Assembly (NCBI GenBank): GCA_033060915.1
Contig: CM065384.1
Coordinates: forward strand, 30,340,501 to 30,404,500
DNA length: 64,000 bases
Direction: 5' to 3'
Source: Euryodendron excelsum
Lineage: Eukaryota; Streptophyta; Magnoliopsida; Ericales; Pentaphylacaceae
Each line of letters opens with the position of its first letter. Within the stretch, counting starts at the first letter, position 1. Below the pieces are notes generated by a model. The model saw only the letters and a program-made list of their open reading frames with translations, was not told the DNA's origin and made no database searches. Both the position numbers and the translations under genes were made by a program. Positions 43,733 to 55,400 of the stretch are shown one piece after another.

Positions 43733-46700
43733 ATGGCGGACGCATTGATGTCAATGGAAAAGATCAAGGCTTTCTGGCACACACAAGTTCACAACGAAGA
43801 GAAACGGGCTTTGAACATGGTAACACCTCTCCCTGTCTGTATATATGCAAACATAAACATATATGTTGATTCTAGTCGACTTCCATCTGGACTTCTTGTA
43901 ATTTTTGATTCACATATTCTAGTCGACTTCCATCTGGGAATACGTGGGCAAAACACAAGAATAAAAATTTGAGGTACTGTTCTTTTCCCCATTTTGCTTG
44001 GGACCAGAAACAATAGAAGACAATTGCACTTTGAACCCGGCGCAATTTTTTTTCTTGAACAATGGGAGCAAAATTTCGTTATATAGTGCAACAAAGAACA
44101 TGAGAAAATAATACTGTTGTCCCCTCAGTTTTATCAGCAAACGAAAGGAGAAATGTGCTATTTGTAACACTGCTGGAACTTGGTATCGGCATCATTGATG
44201 AATGAGGGGCAACAGTGATAGCAACGTCTACATGTTCTTGTTGTACGGTATTATGTTGAATAAAGATGTCGATAGTCTGACTCATAGAAGAAGAAATTAA
44301 TTTGATGGTGGTGGTTCTGTTGGAGGAATTTGTAGTTATCATTCGTAATCACATTTTTATTTGTTCTCACTTTTGCTCTTATACTCCCCTTTTGTGTCTT
44401 CTCTTAGAGTGAATGAAGGAACATGACATGAGTTCGTGATTCTTTTTCCTTTTCTTTTCCATCATGGGGTCAATTTGTAATTCTATAAATGACTTACTGG
44501 TGATTAAATATCAATGTTCCATACGGACTGATAAAGTCCAGGTGGTATTTTTGAAGTTAAAGGTGAAAATTTTTAGAATAACTTCAGAAGAAAATGATTA
44601 CTTAAAGATAAAAATTCACCGGTTTTGGGTTGGTTCTGTGGCATATGCCCTTTAAATTGAGTGCTTTCCAACGCGGGCTGTTTTTGATGTTGAATTGCAC
44701 CATTTACAAAGGTCCCACACTGTTTATTAAGTAGTCATATTGACTGCCATTTCACTTTTTATCTAAAAGAATTGTTTGTAGTAGTTCAGTGTTTAGGGAT
44801 GGCATCTACATGATCACTGAAAAATCAACTTAGTTCATTTTTACCAAAATCACTTTCTTCTTCCTTGCTTATATTTGTTGGGGACCGCTAGCTCTTAATA
44901 ACTTTGCAAAAACTTTAACGTTTCAGGATGAAGTGTGCTTACATTAGAAAAAGGTAAGAGAATGACATAGCGTTTGAGTGACAAATTTGGGAACTTTGTC
45001 ACTAGAGCACAAAAGTTAATGGTCGTTGAATGTTTATGGTGATGATGGGGGGATGTTTCCACCTACAATCTAACCTCAATTTTTGTTACTTATGAGGATG
45101 GCATTATCATTGTTAATTTGTTGGTGCATTTGTTACTGTCGAATGCAAAGTTCTATGTCTAGCTTGGGTTCATTGGAGTTTCTTACTCATCCACACTCAT
45201 CCGGGAAAAAAAAAAAAAAAAAAAAAAACAAAGGAGTTTCTTACTCATCCAGTTTCAATGGTATGTTTTTGTTTTTCTTTTGATAATTTGTTTCGATGGT
45301 AGCTTCTTATGCCCAATTTCATAATGAGTAGAAACTGACCAGAGTATTGGGTGACTGTTGGTAGGACACAAGTGGATAATATCTTGGTGGAGGCCTTCTT
45401 CTCGTTCAAAGTTGTAATATTAAATCACTTTTCAACAATATAACATCTTATTTGCCTCACAATTTCAGGAAGGGTTTGAACTTGGATGAAAGCTTTTCAT
45501 TAGTGACCATTGTGGTGGGATGAATTAAAAGCTTGTAAATTAGGTGGGGAAAGGAACATTTGCTCTTTTATCAAACTGATTTAGAAGAGATGAGGAAATT
45601 GGAATCAATGCTACCTACAATAAGTGTTGTATTGGGTTTAGGTCAAGGCAAATTTGTAGAGATAGAATTCTAAAAGGTAGACGAGAAGTTAGAGTGTTAT
45701 GGAGAGAATGGGGCTAATAAGATAACAGTTTTATGGCTGAATTTGCTGTTATTCAAGAGCTATTTGTAGTAATTTGGTTCTTTGGGGAAGAGAAGGAAGA
45801 TAAGAAGAATAAGAAGACGAGAAGAATCTCTCCTAGGATTCCTAAGGCTCCTACTAGAATTCCTTAGGTTCTAGCCTCAAAATGGTTAGCTAACTTAGCT
45901 TTATCGCTCGCAAAGCTTGATATCAAATTGTTTAATCGCAAAGTCCATTGAACAGAAAGCCTAATTCTTTGCAGCTTGTGGAAATTTTTCCTGGTACACC
46001 TATGACTAGAGCTTCTGAGTAGCAAGCTTAATTCTTTGGATTAATACGACTACTATAGGCTTAATAAACATAATGATAGGATAATACAGCTTGACCGCAT
46101 TACTTGGTGAGTTGTTGCCTATACCCAAACTCAAATTATTACTCTTGGTTGGCCAAGCTTCACCATTGCACTCAGCAATGCCCCTCGTAGAAATACCTTT
46201 GACTCCTAAAACTTAATCCAGAGGGATTAAGAATTTGGCATCAACATATCTACTTGACTTTTTTAGAGCATACTATTCCCATTGGTTCATGACCCTTAAC
46301 TTATATGAAGAGCACTTGTTGGAATTAAACATTTTGGTCAAGTACACCACTTCTTGTTAACATACTCACAACAATTAATTTGATTAATGAGAAGTGTTGG
46401 TCATGTTAACAAGCAAGAACAGCTACGTGGATTTTCACCTTGATCCTACATTATAATTTTGTTTTTTTTTTTTCGATTTTATGAGGCAGATTAAAAATAA
46501 TAATAATTTTGTAAAGCTTCCGCATAGTTTCCTTTGGATTGAGCTGACATCCAATGGTCATCATCGAGTCAAAGAATCTCCATTCCAAAACCGTACGTGA
46601 GATGAAAGAGGGAAAGCTAAACTAGCTAACGAAGGGGTTGGGATTCGCCTCGCCCTAGTACACCAACCAGGCAATACCTTGACCTCAGACCTCACCCGAG

Positions 46701-47178
46701 ACAAGCTGCCACAGACTCCAGAGAACTCGAGCGGTCAAGTCAAGATTGATGGGGTGGGCCGGTTGGTAAGGGGTGATTAGCAGAGAAACGAATTGCTGAG
46801 AGATAGATTCTACAATTTGGTTAGGACAAATGAGTGGCTGTGAAGCATGCTCCGGAGGAGATTGACCCTTCCCCAAGCCAGTCTAGTACTCGACATAAAT
46901 TAGGCATTAATGAAACTTTTCACAGGAATCTTTTGCAGAAGTATTAATTAATACTAATGTTATCAACTAATCAGAGTGCTTTAGTATTAGACCATCGTAT
47001 TGGATTCACCAAGTACATCAGAAAACAATAACAATCGTAATAGTGTTGTTTGCTTTTCTGTATTAATCTTTTTTCTGCCCCCTCCCTCTTCCGTTTGCAG
47101 AAACTGCTCCGTGCTGCAGGGCTGTTTGCTGGTTCCATCATTTTGATGCGCAATTGTGGTGATCTTATGGCCATATAA
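43733..47178 (+). CDS. TOM5: Mitochondrial import receptor subunit TOM5 homologue (54 aa, 2 exons)
   Basis: Exon 1 is 43733-43819 (29 codons, AACATG|GTAACA) and exon 2 is 47101-47178 after a TTTGCAG acceptor; phase 0, TAA at 47176. The product starts MADALMSMEKIKAFWHTQVH and ends RNCGDLMAI. It is 54 residues, the length I recall for Arabidopsis TOM5, with the family pattern of an N-terminal acidic/charged cytosolic helix (HNEEKRALNM), KLLRA and one hydrophobic tail-anchor (AAGLFAGSIILM). TOM5 is a small subunit of the outer-membrane TOM translocase. The 3.3 kb intron is large for a 162 bp coding sequence. The start ATG lies directly after a (CT)n leader. Confidence 0.9.
43820..47100 (+). other. 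Intron of TOM5, 3.28 kb
   Basis: GT...AG intron with a poly(A) run (about 45205-45228), around which 'agtttcttactcatcca' is repeated. No protein-coding exon or dated transposon boundary recognised. Confidence 0.6.
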
Positions 47179-48915
47179 AGATGGATGACAGATCTCTACA
47201 CCTAAGAAATACCAGCTGGAATTTTCTTTCTTTATTTTTCATTTTTGGTTTGTCCACCCCTCATTTGAGTATTTTATGGATTTCAAGGTTTACATGAACA
47301 ACTTCCTGTAACGAAGGCTATCATCGTTTAATAGCTCAATTTTTAAGGATTATATTTGTGCCTTGAAGAGCGCCGGGGAAGTTGAATGAAATGATTTTTT
47401 TTTTTTTTGTTTCATTAGAGATATTTTAATTTTCTGCTTCGCAGATAGCTCGGTTGCTCTGGCTGAAAATACCGGTCACATGCAACCTCTGATTGCCCTT
47501 GACATGCACATTCTGTAAAGTATAGCCAACAGGCAGTCCTGGAACTGCTAAAGCTTTTTATTATTGAGGGTTTGTCTAGAACTGCTACTAAGTTCATATT
47601 TGTTGCCTGAGACTGTAAAGCTGGATCAGGCTGGCAATTGGACCGATTGAAGCTGATTCCTGCCCGAGAGTGGTGGATGCTTGTGTCTTCAAATCAAACC
47701 AAACCAAAGAATCCAATGGGGACCGAAAGCACATCAAATGAAAATATGAGGTACAGCGCCTGCTACTTGGTTTTTTATGCTAAGGGTGGGAGAATTTGCC
47801 TTTTCTTTTCTCTTTTTATTTTTTTACATGGGAAATATGACATGCGGTAAGTGATAAGTATCGATCCAATCTGTCGGGTACTTGTAATCATAATTATCAG
47901 TACCATACTATTTGGCTCATACGAACCAGAAAACAATACAAAGAAAAGGCAAGCCGGCTTGTTCCGGTTAGGGCAGTAAACAAGTCGAATAGTAGTTTTG
48001 TTCAAGTTTTGGTTTAAAAAGCTTAACGAACTTTAAAAATGTGTTTTAGTTGAGCTCAAGTAGTTGAGTGTTTTTTATTTATTATGTAACTTATTGAGCT
48101 GAGCTAAAAGGATTAACGATTTTAAAAATACGTTCAAATTTAATTTGTTTATATAAATAATATGACAAGTCGGTTTCCAATGGCCTGTTAGCAAGCTGAA
48201 TAGCAAGCTGAATAGGATTTGAGATTGAATAGTTTGGTTTGTTGTACAACTTTGATACGGATCACATTGGCCGAGACTGCCTTGTATCGGATTTATTGGA
48301 CTGTACCGAGATTTGTTTATTTTGAACTAAAATAGTTTATTTTTGTTATGCTGTTATAATAGGCGACTACTGGAACTTGAGTTGGATGTGTACTACACAA
48401 TCCATGTCTTTTAAGCATGTTTTGAATATATACTTGTGTTGGATAATATCTTTTATATTCTTGTAAATATTTTATATAGGTAACTCGTACATAATACATC
48501 AAATTTCATAAGTAAATATATATTTCTACATAGTGATATATCTAAAATGATATGCCAAAATATGCTATTACTAGTATTTATCATATCAATAACAAAAATA
48601 TTATACTGACAAAAACATTATACTGACGAGTATGAAATTTCAAGTTTAATGTTATATAAATAGAACTTTTGTGCAAGATGTATGCATATGATGATATAAT
48701 TTTGTGTTCCCTTCATTTTAAACAAAGATATCAAATATTTTGGTTTATAATTTTAAAAACATCATTTTAATTGTGTCTTTTTCAAAAGGTAGTAGTAAAT
48801 AAGTCCAAGAAGTTAGGAAATAGCTCATAATATAAAAATTATTAAGAAAATATTGCAAATAGTTTAGGAAATTTTGAGACAAAAATTGTTGAAATATTAA
48901 CGCTTACATGTTTAA

Positions 48916-49106
48916 GGGGTGTTTGGATGGTCACTTTTTTAATAGCTTATAACATAAATACATAGCTTTTTCAAATTGGCTCCTGCTAAAAAAATAATTT
49001 TTTTAGGATTAATTTAAGTTTTAAAAAATTATTTAAATAAGTGATTTTTTAAAATTACTTTAACCATACGACTTATGACTTTTTAAAGTGCATTTCAAAC
49101 ACCCTC
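48916..49106. mobile_element. PIF/Harbinger (Tourist-like) MITE, 191 bp, TAA duplication
   Basis: Left end GGGGTGTTTGGATGG; right end GAGGGTGTTTGAAATG read inward. Flanked by TAA on both sides (48913-48915, 49107-49109). The interior is AT-rich and self-complementary (AAGTCATAAGT-like arms). TSD of TAA and GGG..TGTTTGG ends fit the Tourist group. Confidence 0.65.
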
Positions 49107-49287
49107 TAACAGGCTAAAAAAAAGAGTAGGTTTTGCATGTATAATTATTCTAAATGCTTTGAGAAAAATTCAAAAATTGTCGAGCCAAGTGAGATAAATT
49201 TCTAGAGATTAGAGAGAGTAAAGAGCATAGCATACTTCAAGCGCGTGAAAATGTCTGACAGCAAGCGTGTGGGTGGCATCATCTGGG

Positions 49288-49382
49288 ACACGTCGGTCTC
49301 GCAACTTGCGCCGGAGGCTGAGCTGTGAGCTCCAAATATCTTCTCGACACGTGTGCTCCAGCCACTACATTCCAACACGTGT
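49288..49382. promoter_or_regulatory. ACGT-core cluster (two G-boxes and one ACACGTC)
   Basis: CACGTG at 49348-49353 and again at 49377-49382, and GGACACGTCGG at about 49286-49296, in a locally GC-richer block. ACGT cores are binding sites of bZIP/bHLH factors including ABA-response factors. The cluster is ~3.1 kb upstream of the AFP-like ATG. Whether it regulates that gene is unknown. Confidence 0.4.
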
Positions 49383-51948
49383 CCCCTTTCTCTCACCTCT
49401 GTGGCTGACACATCCGTACTCCTATGAAAAAGTGCAAGTGGCTTTCTCTTTCTGAGTCTCACTTGAATTTTTCCAAATACTTTTCGGGCCCCACTTGCCC
49501 CAACTTGGGGGGTTTCACTTTCCGTGTTAGAGACGGAAAGGGAGAGGATTTAATGTTTAGTTAGTAACGAGATTAGAAAAGGAAAGAGAGTAGTCATAGT
49601 TTGAAGAAAATTAGAAAAATCATAGTGTTAAGTTCAAGAAATAGATAATGATCAATATTTCCAAATATATGTCAATATCCTTGTGATTCATAAATGGCGT
49701 TTGGTTTTCTTATTTGAAGTGCTTCACTTACTAACGTTTTGAGTTCGAGTCTCTTTAGAAATTATAAAATATGTTTTGTTTTTTAATATTAAAGAAGTAA
49801 AAATTATGTTCTTTCAACATGCCGTGAATGTTTATTTTGTTGGGGTAATATATATATATATATATATATACAAATTGTATATTATTAAGTGCTTCAAATT
49901 GTTACCAACTTTTAGCTGCTAACAAAAGTCTCATAGGCATTATAAACTAAGATTTTTCTAACATATGCTTTAGAGGCACATAGCACAAGTCAAGTATGTA
50001 TTATTAAGTTATACAAAGTATAGAGGTTATACTTTTTTAACATTTTTTCATTCTATACAACTCAATTCATGCATGTTTTAAAACTCAAATAATTAACTAA
50101 GGTCTTAATAACATGTGGTTTTCGAGCACAAATATACATTATTAAATCATACAAAGTGTGAAATTCGTATTTATTTTTTATATTGTACAATTCTATTCAT
50201 ATATGCTTTAGTATACCAAGTTAATATTTATTTTATAAATTATTAGGTTCTAGAAACTCCTTAGCTACTCAATGGTAATACATTTTAATTAATTGACTAA
50301 TACGATTGGACAAACTTTTTTTTTTCAAACTTTAACTGCTCTTTTTATTTTTTCAATCCTATGACTGACTCAAAAAAATCATGCTCTCCCAAAAACAAAA
50401 ACAAAAACAAAAAAAAGCAGAAAACAGCTCTCACATGTGGGGCCCTCCAATATATCATTGCTTATCCCACGGCGCAGATTAGCCACTGCCGCCGTGAACC
50501 GCCAACCCTTAATTATTTCCCAGGCAACTTGGCCACTAGCAGCCCATGGTGGTCGGTTGGTCCTATCCTACTTACTATTTTAATACGATGGTCCTCGTTG
50601 CCTGGACAATTTTAGAACATTGACAGGCAATTTTTTGGTGATTAATTGTCCAGGCAGTCTTGGTTTTGTTAAGGTAATTAACACAAAATGTCATGAGGAA
50701 AATTTTGATTTTGAGGGCAATTTGTCTTTTTACAAAATATTTGCCTTGCAAAGCCCTACACTATGAAGTTTTGAGGAGTGCTGGCCATTACGGTAACTGA
50801 TGGTCTGTCCTGGTTGATGATAATGAATTTAGTTGGGATTCATTATCACGCGGCTATGAACTAGCAAAATTAAATAGCTAGTTTTTGTAAATAATTAAAA
50901 CAACCCTCAACTCAAGAATACTTAATGGAACTAAACAAAGTAATTTTGTCATCCATTATTTAAAAAAATAAATAAATTGCTTCAACAATAACCAAAACCA
51001 TCTTAGGGTAATTTCTTTTTATAAAAAATTTTTTTATAAGGTCTCTAAGTCTTCGATAAAATGTTTCATTGAGCTTGTGCGGAGCTGTCGTTCAATCAAA
51101 TAAACTTTACGTATTACATGAATAATAGTTAGTTACATAATTGTGAAGAGAGATTAAACTTGAGTTTTCATACTTAACATAAAAGGCAGAGTCAATCTTT
51201 AAACTATCCCATAAAAATAAATTCCTTTGAATAGCAAGTAATCTAGCTGATTTTTTTTAATGATTTTTCCTCTTACACATGTGGGTTGTATTGTGAGTGT
51301 TATTATAAATATACTTATTAAAAAATTTTAGAAAAGTTTTAAATACACAAAAGTGTTATATAAAACTTTTACTTATAGTAATACCATTTTCTAAAATGGA
51401 ATTCATCATTAACATATATTCTATTTTAGAATAATTTGATCAAAATTAATCACATAATTTTACATGTAAACTTTATATGATTTTATTTTTCTATTATATA
51501 TTATTCATATTTAATACTGCGAGCAGTTGCATGTTGCGGTGAAAAAAAATTTGTTTTTGCAACTTACTAATCGTCATTACATTAACTAATTTCAATTTTA
51601 TTATTAATTTTTTTTTGTCTTGACATTGTTTAAACTTTTAAGCTAGTTTATCAAAACTGAAATTATTATCAAAGCAACATATAATCAATCAAATAGTTGT
51701 AAATACAACTTTTTGAGGTTCGCGCGTCACTGAGTCTTGACGCGTGTTTTCGGCAGAGGAGATTCCTCCCATTCTTAACGTTTTAGCAAGTTGTACAATT
51801 TCCTTTATAGTCTGGAATGCCCTTGCTTTTCTCCTAAAACTACATAACCATCTCCAGTGGAGTCAAGTAACTGAAGGGTAGAAAAGAGAGTCAGGGCACT
51901 CGAAAAGTCGTAGGCGTGCAGGATAACTTCTCTCTCTCCACTGTTCAC

Positions 51949-51993
51949 CACGTGGTTTTTCAAACTCTGTCATGGTCAGCTATTTATATATAC
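51949..51993 (+). promoter_or_regulatory. AFP-like gene core promoter: G-box/ABRE and TATA
   Basis: CACGTG at 51949-51954 (caCCACGTGGtt, a classic ABRE/G-box) is followed ~30 bp later by TATTTATATATAC (51981-51993). The CT-rich leader starts about 30 bp beyond. The layout suits an ABA-inducible gene, as AFP genes generally are. Confidence 0.65.
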
Positions 51994-52181
51994 ATAGATA
52001 GATACTGTCTCTACCAACTCTCTGTCTCGTATTTTTGCTTCTCTCTGAATCACAGAAATAATTAAATTCTCTCTCTCTCACTCACTCTCTCACAGCTCCG
52101 GTGTGTCCGGCGACATCTCTCGCCGGTCTCCCTCTACTGAAGTTCTCCTACAGTCCTTGATCAAGTCCCTGTCACAGCCAA

Positions 52182-52495
52182 GTAAGCTCATCTGGGTCTC
52201 GTCTCTCCCCGTATTTATATTTATTTATGGGGCTATGGACCCCAGATTGGTTATGGCTATTTGCTTTAAAAATTGTGGTTTACATAAGCACACACGCTTA
52301 TAAATGTAACTGGGTTTGTTGCTCTCTCTCTCTCTCTCTCTCTCTCTCTGCGCTGGATTTTCATCTGGGTATGGTGACTAAATGCTGAATATTCAACTCT
52401 ATAGTTTGCATGTGTAGCAGAATACATAAATATGAATCTGCTTATATAATATGTATGTAAAGTGCTGATCTTTACTTTTTTTTTTCTGCTTGTAG
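52182..52495 (+). other. 5' UTR intron of AFP-like gene
   Basis: Donor CCAA|GTAAGC and acceptor TTCTGCTTGTAG| five bases (TTTA plus ATG) before the start codon. Contains a (CT)n run (52322-52350). Inferred from splice signals only. Confidence 0.5.
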
Positions 52496-52499
52496 TTTA

Positions 52500-55400
52500 A
52501 TGGGTGAAGCAAACAAAGATGGGGTTGCTGATATTCTACTTTCCATGCGATACAATCCTAGAATCACATCCCCAAACCACAAAATTTCTGGTTCAGAACA
52601 ATTAGACCTCAGCCTTGGACTCTCTTTGGGTGGGTGTTACAGCCAAATTTCGGAAGAAAAGCCACTGATTCGAACTTCTTCACTGAACAAGGACTTGACT
52701 CTGAATGAGGGGGGCCGGTTTCTTTCGCTCGAGAGATCGTCGTCGCTGCCGACGACGATGGGGATGCAAGAGCTGAGGAAGGTCAAGGAGATGCAGGCCA
52801 TGAAGAGAATGGAAGCCAAGAAAAGACTGTTGGGGAAGCACAGGCATAGAAGGGGAAGTAACTCTGAGGAAGAGAAGTTGCCGGCGGAGGCTAAATTGTC
52901 CAATTGGGCGATTGAATCTGCCAGGAAGAACACAGCATATTTTTGCGCCATTGAAAAAATCAAATCCAATGTCCGTCCATTAGCCAACCTTAGAATTCAA
53001 GGTAAATTTTTAGTCTTTCAACTTTTTTAGTAATAATTCTGAGTGTAAATTGTTCATCTCTTTAATTATACATATGCTGTGTAAGTAAGACTAATTTCAC
53101 GTTTGTATGTTCTTTGGTATATAGACTTTATTGCTAGAACAACGTGTAATTTAGCATAGTTAAGTAGAATCGTTTGATTCTTTTTTTTTTATTTTTTTTA
53201 TTCATTGGATTTGATTGTGTGTTAGATTCTAAGATCATTGAATTAAAGGGTTGCTCATAACGTAGTGAAATAAAAGGAAATAAGATGAGAAAGATTGAAA
53301 ATTAAAGTGGTATCCTCATGCAAAGGTGTTTCGAGAACTTTAGCTTTGTCGGCATCGAAGAGTTCAAAATGTTGATGAACTTTTTGAGTCTAAAAATTAC
53401 CTGGAGGTGATTGAGAGCTGAATCCAACTGCATATTGACAAAAATAAGTTGTTATCCGCATAATTCAATCCAAAACATTCCAGCATTTAGGCAACAAAAA
53501 TTAAGCAAAACTAAATAAATAATCAGAGTACAGAATATCTCTCTATATAGGCGATCACTCATTCTTTACATGTTGTCCAAGTGTTGCAGGGTCCAGACTT
53601 TTGGCCAACAATTTTTTGTTATGAGCGTGGGATAAATTTCTGAATTTAGACACAAATCCAAGGTGCTTGTCCTTTTGATGCAAGTATATGTCTTGCAATG
53701 TATTTGTTAATAAATCTCCTTTTGAGATTGTCCATCTAGCGTGCCAATTGTTCAAGATGAATATGTAGGCCGGTGCATTTCTCGGTCTTACATTGGTGAT
53801 TAATTCTATATGTATTAAATTTCTAATGAATTGTTGCTGCTGCGTTCAGTTGATACTAGATTTAAAATCTGATCATAAAGCAACAAATTGAAATAACCAG
53901 ACAAGGGAAATTAAATTCGATCAGATATCAACAACGTAAAATTTTTCATAGTAATACCAGCTAAAATGGCACTCTAAAATTTTAGCCCAAATTTGTCAGT
54001 GTATTTTTGACGTAGTTATCCACATGACCTACGGAAAATTAGAACTTTATTCTGATGCTCCAGTCCAATGTATGACAAGACTAAGGGTTAGTCAAATCAC
54101 TACATGCTTTTCACATGTTATTCACATAAATACCTAGGGTTAAAACATGCAGACAATAGTGGCTTCTACAAATATTAAATGGTAAAGCTTAAACGATAAT
54201 GGATGTGCTCCTTGAAAGAATATAATAGTAAAACTTACACATGCTCCTCCTCAGTTTTGTACCATTTTGTTTTTGGGCAAATTTATGAAATTTGGCTTGT
54301 CCTCAAAAAAAAAAACTTACTGTGTGAACAAAAATTTCAGCTGGATGTAGTGTGCAAAAGAACATCATCCTTTGCTTCATCATTCCCCTTTGTTGAAATG
54401 GTATTTTTTTTTTACTAATTTGGTTTCTCGGAACATTGTTTGACCAAGCTGAGAATATGGGGAAAAAACTTATGTTTATTCCTCTGTTGTATGTGATTTC
54501 TATACATGTAAAATTTCAATGAATGTGCTTCCACATGTAGAGGTGTAATCGAATTCATACTAAGTTATACAAAATCCAACCGGTCAAAAAAAAATTTACC
54601 GATCAGATTTAGAAAATCTAATCCCACTGAAAAGCTGATCACAAATCAAAAGCAACCATAGAGCCAGTCCAGTTGTAGAATCTGTATCAAACAGCAAATC
54701 AGCCATGTTCAACTCTATGCTCAAAGTCCGTAATCCAAAAAGTTCACAACTGCCAAGGTAGCTGATCATTCTTATTTTCTATGTGGTTTACATATTGCAG
54801 GGTGCAAGATTCCACAAAAACAGGTCTTCAACTAGGAATTCAAACTTTTAATGTATTCAAGTAATGTGTCCTACCAAAAGCAGGTCTTCAACTTGGAATT
54901 CAACCTTTTAAAGTATTCAAGTAGTGTGTCTTCTAGTTAACTATTACTAGATCTCTGGAAGCATACTAAATTTTTTAGAGATTATGTTGCATTCTGTTTA
55001 TTTGAAGTAAAAGATATAACAATGCCTAGTCCTCTGTTGCACACAATTTCCAAACATTCTAATGGATGTTACCATTTCATTTGTCATGGTAGTTTCCTTC
55101 CCATGAAAACTAATCTCTGCCACTTTGCTTTACTATGTATTCTTTAGGCAACAAATGTGAAACACATTATAGTTACGTTAAACAATGCAGCTCCATTCTA
55201 CATTTAACAGAAAATAGATCTCGAAGAGGGGCTGTAAAAGTGCTATTATACAAATATTGAATGGTTTAAAGAATCTTTAAAACATCTAGACAAAAAAAAT
55301 CCAATAGTACTATCCTCAGCTCCTGAAGTTCTATATTAGAAGTAGTTGTCAAATTCTTAAATCAGAAATTATGATTAGCTGTACAAATCCTTTTTTTCCA

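Larger units (their letters stand above)
47179..51940. other. Spacer between TOM5 and the AFP-like gene
   Basis: 3' UTR of TOM5 at the left, then AT-rich DNA. It contains a Harbinger-type MITE (48916-49106), a GC-richer block with G-boxes (49270-49500), a (TA)n run (49847-49871) and a short inverted repeat (about 50601-50653). I see no coding exon. Confidence 0.5.

Noticed and set aside
49202..49462. 86-codon minus-strand frame over the G-box cluster
   Set aside because: No domain recognised, and the composition is explained by the GC-richer block.
50597..50660. Inverted repeat GCCTGGACAATT / AATTGTCCAGGC as a MITE or miRNA precursor
   Set aside because: Arms of only ~12 bp with no TSD. Too short to support either.
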